From Paragonimus skrjabini miyazakii (lineage: Eukaryota; Platyhelminthes; Trematoda; Plagiorchiida; Troglotrematidae), in the NCBI GenBank assembly GCA_014338405.1, contig JTDE01021390.1:44467-108466 (forward strand): a DNA stretch of 64,000 nt, read 5' to 3'. The translations under genes and the position numbers were made by a program. The notes below the pieces were generated by a model, which was not told the DNA's origin, ran no database searches, and worked only from the letters and a program-made list of their open reading frames with translations. Shown here piece after piece: positions 58,832-64,000 of the stretch. Position 1 is the stretch's first letter; each line of letters opens with the position of its first letter.

Positions 58832-59400
58832 GAACAAATCGCCGAAGCTAGGAAGGCATGCGGTGACCAGGCATGTTCTCATGGGGCTGTTCAGTTGCGA
58901 CAGCACTGAATTTCTGTCACGTCAATAAACCTTATGAACAAGCGTCGCTCGATCCCACCTGGTTCTGAATATGATGACGACCGTTGAGAGCTTAGACGCA
59001 AGCTGACTAAAAGCTTGAGCAAATACCGTGAGCAATACTTGGTCGAACAATCAAAAGAGATGGGAAAAGCCTTTTTATCTGGAAATAGCAGAAAGCTTTT
59101 TTCTCTAATCCGTGGTTGTACTGGCCATCAAGCCGGTGTAAGTGAGACCATATGTGAAAAAGGTGGTTCACTTCTTACCAGTCAATCCCGCGGACTTGAC
59201 AGGTGGGCTGAACATTTTGAAGAACAGTTCAGCTGGCCTCAACCAGATCATGTGGACGACGGTACCCGATTGGTCAGTTATTGCACTCCAGACAGTCCTC
59301 CGTCGGAAGCAGAAGTGGTCCTGGAGCTTAAATCATTAATAAGGCTGTTGGTCCAGACCTCCTACCTCCTTCTCTTTTCAAGGAAGGTGGGGAAAGGTTG
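58832..59400 (+). pseudogene. RTE-like linker before the RT
   Basis: The frame from about 58924 reads NKRRSIPPGSEYDDDR, then a stop at 58985, then SKYREQYLVEQSKEM, SRKLFSLIRGCTG and LDRWAEHFEEQFSWP. This is the conserved segment that links endonuclease and RT. It is lost into another frame near 59340. Confidence 0.75.
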
Positions 59401-60877
59401 ATATCAGAACTGACGCGACCCCTCCAGACGATCTGGGAGACTGAAGAGGCGCCTCGTGATTGGTGCCTATAAACAGTCATTTCCGTTTTCAAAAAGGGGT
59501 CCCGAAGTCTATGTGACAACCACAGGGGCATCAGTTTGGTGTCTATTGCGTCCAAGTTACTCACTGGTCTCATTTTATGTCGGCTCACTAAGCCCAGAGA
59601 AAGTCAGATACGCGAAGAACAGGCAGGATTCCGATCCGGTCGAGGTTGCGCTGATCATATTTTTACCTTGCGACGGATCTTTGAACATCGACACTGTTAC
59701 AGACAGCCGACAGACATGGTCTTTTTGGACCTGAAGGCTGCCTTCGATTCAGTTGCTCGTAACGTTCTCTGGAGCTGCCTTCTCCGAAAGAGAGTACCAG
59801 AGAAATACGTGAATCTACAGATATCACTGTATGCTCACTCTGCAGGCAGGGTGAGAGTTTATGGACAACTGTCTCGGGCGTTCATCACTTCTAGTGGTTT
59901 TCGTCAGGGATGTCCGATTTCCTCCTTCCTGTTCAATTTTGTTATGGACGACATTCTGGAGGGTGCTCTTCAGGAGTCCAGTGGGCTTGGTGTTAAGCTT
60001 CTTCCTGGTGCTAGATTGACCGATCTGGAGTACGCGGACGACATTGTCTTACTTAGTCCCTCTGCCGAAAACATGCAGACCATGCTGAACGATGTTAGTG
60101 ACCGAGCTGGTTTGTATGGAATGCGCTTCGCACCTTCAATGTGCAGTGTTGCTTCAAGACTGGGACACTTCAACTCCTACTTTTTTCATTGCAGGTAAAC
60201 CGCTGGAGACTGTGGACAGTTTCACATACTTGGGTAGCACAATCTCGTCAGCCTGTAATATTGCCGATAAGATGTCAGCGAGGATTGCAAAGGCGCAGGT
60301 TGCCTTTGCCAAACTGCGTCATCTGTGGCGTCGAAAAGACGTCCGGTTGTCGCTGAAAGGAAGGGTATATAATGAGTGTGTGCGTTCCATTTTGCTTTAT
60401 GGTTCTGAAACGTGGCCTGTTCACACAGAAGATATCAACAGGCTTGCTGTGTTTGACCATCGTTGTCTCCGCCAATTTGCCCATATTAAATGGACTGATC
60501 GCGTGAGCAATATGGCAGTTCGCCGGCGCGTATTCCGGAACGCTCGGGATGCGCGATCAATTGGTCAGTTAATTACGTTGCACAGCTTGCGATGGTTGGG
60601 TCACGTACTCCGTATGTCATCTAATCGTTTACCGTACCGAGCATTATATGCTGGGGCAACCAACAGTTGGGTAAAACCGCGTGGTGGTCAACCAACAACG
60701 TGGTCACGAAATATAAAGACCTTGACTACTCCATTGAGCAAAGTGGGTAAGTGTCGCCTGTCTGGATGGGGTCCTCGTGATCACTCAAATCGCTGGTTAG
60801 AGACGCTATCCGAGATGGCGATGTGTTTCAGTCAATGGCATACCTGTATCCATACCATTTCCGCTTCTTCCTTTTAG
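59400..60877 (+). pseudogene. RTE-like reverse transcriptase and C-terminal domain
   Basis: RT motifs: EEQAGFRSGRGCADHIFTLR, MVFLDLKAAFDSVA with the first Asp, SSGFRQGCPISSFLFNFVMD, and LEYADDIVLLSP with both Asp residues. A frameshift at about 60150 leads to GKPLETVDSFTYLGSTIS, LYGSETWPVHTEDINRLAVF and SLRWLGHVLRM, the typical C-terminal region after the thumb. The last frame ends at 60877. The catalytic box is intact, but the frame is broken. Confidence 0.85.
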
Positions 60878-61014
60878 TCTTCTCTCAATAATTTTCAACC
60901 TTCTTAGTAACGTTTTTTTCTAAGATATTCCACGTCACTGTTGAGGTGAACGGCGGTCCGAGTCACAGTACCTTTTGGTCAGGCTCATGGCTGTTATGAT
61001 GATGATGATGATGA

Positions 61015-61734
61015 GTGATGTGGAGTAGCAGGCAGACCCAAATTTTCACTGTTCTCATATGCCTCAAGGGTCTTTCCGCTAACTTACTTCTGCTGCCTCT
61101 ACTGTGTGTGCTGCGTTTCAATGAACCACGAGAGGTCACATTACCTATCGTCGAGAATACGGAGGTATTCAAAAACAAATGTCATGTGGTTCGTGCGCTT
61201 TAGATGTTACAGATGACATTCACTGCGAAGTGTGGACAGTGGGTGTAGCAGCAACGCGGTAGATCTAAGAAGGTGCTTTTTCAGATGTCCTGTAATGAGA
61301 CGAAAACTCCCTGTGTTCCAGGCCTCCCACTCGCTAGAAAAGGGAACCGTCAAAATCCACCAATCATTCTAGTAAGTAAGAGACGCCGGTAAAAATGGAG
61401 ATGCGGACAGATTAACGTATCTCTTACTAAAACGGTAACACGGTCTGGAAGAATGTGCAGCTAACCTGGTAAAAGGGGGGGGGGTCGACTGGGATTGAAC
61501 CTCGGTCAAAGAGGACATGATTCATCGTCTGGCAGAAGTAAAAATGTACCTTTTAATAGGTTATCAAAGCACACACCTACCAAATCCTATGAAAGCAAAA
61601 AGTCACATGAAGCAATGACGACAACAATATTCAGATATGCGCGGTTACCATCAAACAACACGTAGAGGGGAGTGCACCGAGTAGGCATTAGGAGCACAAT
61701 CAATAACCGGTGTTGGGCTTTTGGGTGATTATTC
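61015..61734. other. no gene recognised
   Basis: A B-box-like TGGGATTGAACCTCGG occurs at about 61490 after a G run. Nothing else was seen. Confidence 0.4.
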
Positions 61735-61932
61735 CACCATGCTTACTATGAGGTTAATGGCGCTTTGGTTAACACGTTAATTTCAGGCACGAGGGCCGGT
61801 GAGCGAAACTCGAGCCTAGCGTTTCCATTCCAAGTGGAGTAAGTGTAAGACGTACCTAGAAGCTAAGGCTACGATTAAGTGTGAGTGATGTTTAATCTGA
61901 AGTAACCGTAAAGGCTGACTATGCTGATGTCG
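61735..61932 (+). repeat. SINE-like copy with partial hammerhead
   Basis: The head TTAATGGCGCTTTGGTTAAC, then ACACGTTAATTTCAGGCACG, is followed by a shortened ribozyme region. GTGAGCGAAACTCGAGCCTA keeps the 3' half of stem II (GAGC), GAAA and stem III. CTGATGA and the stem I 5' strand are deleted. The body follows (TTCCATTCCAAGTGGAGTAA). Confidence 0.6.
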
Positions 61933-62639
61933 CTGTTCACTGCCTTCACAAATCAATGATGCAGAAACTTAGGGCTATCATAGGTCCACAAAGCACATAA
62001 GAGTATGTCAGCATCCACAAATATCCTTCCGATGTACAGCAGGCTGGAGACAATTAAGGCCATCACCAGGGTTATAGGTTGAACGTGGGTTGTGTCCGGT
62101 TGGTTAAGTTGAACAACTGAAAACTAACACCCACGTTTATAAAATTCATGGGCGCGACGTTAGGTACTGCATAAAGCAGGGGAACAGTGGGATAAGTATC
62201 TCTGAGGTACATCATGATTTGTCAAGGTAGAATCATGTCACTCTTTCCTATAGAAAGAAGTTGCACATAAGACTCTGGTGGAAATGTAGACCATATCTAA
62301 GACTACCGCCAAATTACGTGAACAGCCGTGAACTAGCAAGTTTAGATAACCCAACGTACAAAACATGACGGCATAACAGAAATGGTCTACCAATTATCAC
62401 AGATTGGGACTGCACCAAATATTCCAATTAAGTCGTAAAACAAAAAGATGAGAACAAACAGCAACCTAAACACTGGATACCATTAGCGAAACTGTGATTT
62501 AAACAGGTAGCTTCGCTCAGGTAGAGTTCCTTGGTTGGTACCACGACAAGACGAAGGTTTCTAACAATGTCGAAGGTACAGTAAGAAAAACAGTTACCAT
62601 ATTTACGCTGTAGCTCCTCAAATTCTACGCCTTATAAAA
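61933..62639. other. no gene recognised
   Basis: Nothing identified. Confidence 0.45.
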
Positions 62640-63620
62640 CAACACAGAGCGTGAGTGCGTTGTGGACCAGAAAATCAAGATTACTCTATGGTTTCCGAAA
62701 CAAGGCAGGGCACGCAAGTGAGATGGTAAAAGGAATACAGGTTGCTAACCGCAGTTGTCTTACAGGTCCAACCCAGGAGTCAGAGACGCCAGCTGTGTTT
62801 TCCAATATCGATTTGGGACACTCCTGTGGATGTAAAACATTGTCCATGGGGACGCGAAATGTGCGTGCGCTACTAGATCGATGGAGTATCTGACGGCCGG
62901 AACGCCGCACCACACTGATCATCAAGTAACTAGGCCTCCATGGTATCGAATTCGTGACCTACAGAGAGACAAGGCTTGCAGACAAAGGCAGGCTCGAGAA
63001 GGCAGGTGCTGGGTATGCCTTCTTCTAGATAGGTTATCTGACAGAAGATGCCCGGAGACAAGATATTTGTTTCACAGTCACTGACTGCATCGACTCTTTG
63101 ATAATAGGTGAACCGCAAGGAACAAGCCCTGGAATCATATTCATATGTCTGCGACACAGTCGAGATGAGTCTGATACACTTTTAGGCGTTCGTAATCTAA
63201 CTACGTGTCACCCAAACGATAAAGATGACTAGTTCTATGGCCAATAGTTTGGCACAACCCATTAAACGCTAGTGAGTGACCTAACATTCATTCTGGATGA
63301 TCTCAAGGCACGGGTTAGACGCGAGTCGGAATGCTGGCCGAGAGTCCTCGGCCTCTAATAGCTTCGGTGCAGTCGATGAGAAAGGTGCTCGTCTGTTTGA
63401 TAATAAGACGCCGGTGTAGTCTCCGCACCTGTAGAAGGGTAAAATTCTCCTAGAAACTACTCAGAGGCGTGTAGCAAAACACGGTTTGGGGTTTAAAACA
63501 AGAATTTGACTCCAAACGGCCCTTTAGTATTAACCTCTTCCCCCTTGAGTACTATAATACGTGAGTCAATATCTGTTCATCGAAAAAGCCTGAAACACCC
63601 CGTCCGGATGTATTGTGAGT
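62640..63620 (+). mobile_element. second RTE-like family, 5' and endonuclease relic
   Basis: The plus strand reads CKTLSMGTRNVRALLDRW near 62830-62885 (start of an AP-endonuclease), then YRETRLADKGRLEKAGAGYA near 62960-63020 (the ETR box with catalytic Glu) and later DDLKARV near 63300. There are many stops. It ends beside the tail of an opposed copy at 63629. Confidence 0.65.
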
Positions 63621-63628
63621 GCTAACCG

Positions 63629-64000
63629 GCCATCATCATCATCATCATCATAGACAGCAATACATCAGTAGTTCACACTGATGTTTAACTGCCACACAAC
63701 CATGAAGAAGAAAAGGCAAACCCTGTTTAGGAAGAAAGAAGAAAAAAGGTGGAGACCTAATCACTAAAAATAGCTACGTCTATATTCAAACATACAACAT
63801 CAAGGCTCGTACACCTTGCAAACAAACAACCGAGTTGTAGGTAAAAGTGAGGTGTCATCAGCAAGACAGCTTCCTTACGGCCCTCACTGCCCCCGTGTCA
63901 TTACATTAACTCACTTCACAGAGAATTCGACCAAACAACGACGCCACCGGGCTCGGTTAGCCGCCATCTCACACAATTTCCCCAGCCAACGACTCTGTGA
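63629..64000 (-). mobile_element. second RTE-like family, 3' end with (ATG)n tail
   Basis: On the minus strand the C-terminus reads SRWLGKLCEMAANRARWRRC, then LVEFSVK and a stop at 63911-63913. A 3' UTR of about 260 bases ends in (ATG)n at 63629-63649. The sequence next to the tail (ATCAGTGTGAACTACTGATG) matches the copy at 28410. It runs off the window edge. The kept C-terminal frame makes this copy younger than the relic at 25-27 kb. Confidence 0.75.

Larger units (their letters stand above)
57100..61014 (+). mobile_element. nearly full-length RTE-like non-LTR LINE, decayed
   Basis: The element has a 5' leader from about 57100 (GGCGAGGTGGTCGGGCTTGT), an AP-endonuclease, an RT, a C-terminal tail region, a 3' UTR and an (ATG)n tail at 60996-61014. 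Fragments at 0, 11, 13.7, 45.1 and 56.3 kb belong to the same family, making it the most frequent LINE here. At least five frameshifts or stops separate the domains. The 5' start is inferred from where readable leader begins. Confidence 0.85.

Overview
This is repeat-rich eukaryotic DNA, most likely from a parasitic flatworm. A trematode fits best; a pseudophyllidean cestode is not excluded. The grounds are indirect: no ribosomal or mitochondrial marker is present. They are a Gypsy element of the CsRn1 type with the CHCC gag motif, a Penelope-like element, an R2-clade LINE, decayed RTE-like LINEs with (ATG)n tails, and tRNA-headed SINE-like repeats carrying a type I hammerhead ribozyme, as in the schistosome Sm-alpha family. 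No bacterial gene, operon, CRISPR array, rRNA or functional tRNA gene was seen. Three runs of exactly 100 N (13780, 28310, 49209) are scaffold gaps.

Layout. 0-6.4 kb: an RTE-like relic (-), a pair of inverted tRNA-headed SINE copies with a hammerhead core at 4.25 kb, and a GC-rich repeat at 5.95-6.30 kb. 6.4-11 kb: nothing recognised. 11.0-13.9 kb: a rearranged RTE fragment, a decayed Gypsy element and an RTE 3' end that runs into a gap and TA repeats. 15.1-15.7 kb: a likely host exon (-). 18.1-22.0 kb: a 5'-truncated but otherwise well-preserved CsRn1-like Gypsy element with gag, protease, RT, RNase H, integrase and a 3' LTR. 25.2-28.5 kb: a second RTE-like family (-), then a Penelope-like RT/GIY-YIG fragment (-). 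29.6 and 54.5 kb: two related elements with tRNA-like inverted arms. 33.4 kb: the best hammerhead copy. 34.0-35.2 kb: two opposed Gypsy pieces. 36.1-36.7 and 43.2-43.7 kb: likely host exons (-). 37.8-38.4 kb: a second, internally duplicated copy of the GC-rich repeat. 39.0-41.5 kb: an R2-clade LINE with an uninterrupted 687-codon frame. 44-47 kb: possible small plus-strand exons. 57.1-61.0 kb: a nearly full-length but frameshifted RTE-like LINE. 61.7-64 kb: a SINE copy and two pieces of the second RTE-like family.

How it works together. The host signal is thin: exons on the minus strand (54.2, 43.2, 36.6, 36.1 and 15.1 kb) with consensus splice sites and mostly phase-0 borders. They would suit one or more large genes whose introns hold the mobile elements. 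The encoded sequence is Ser/Pro/Asn-rich and was not recognised. Most of the window is retroelement debris of different ages. The R2-like frame is the youngest-looking, the CsRn1-like element is intermediate, and the RTE-like and other Gypsy pieces are old. The SINE-like repeats have no protein and would depend on a LINE partner. Their tRNA-like head supplies pol III boxes and their ribozyme could cut the transcript.
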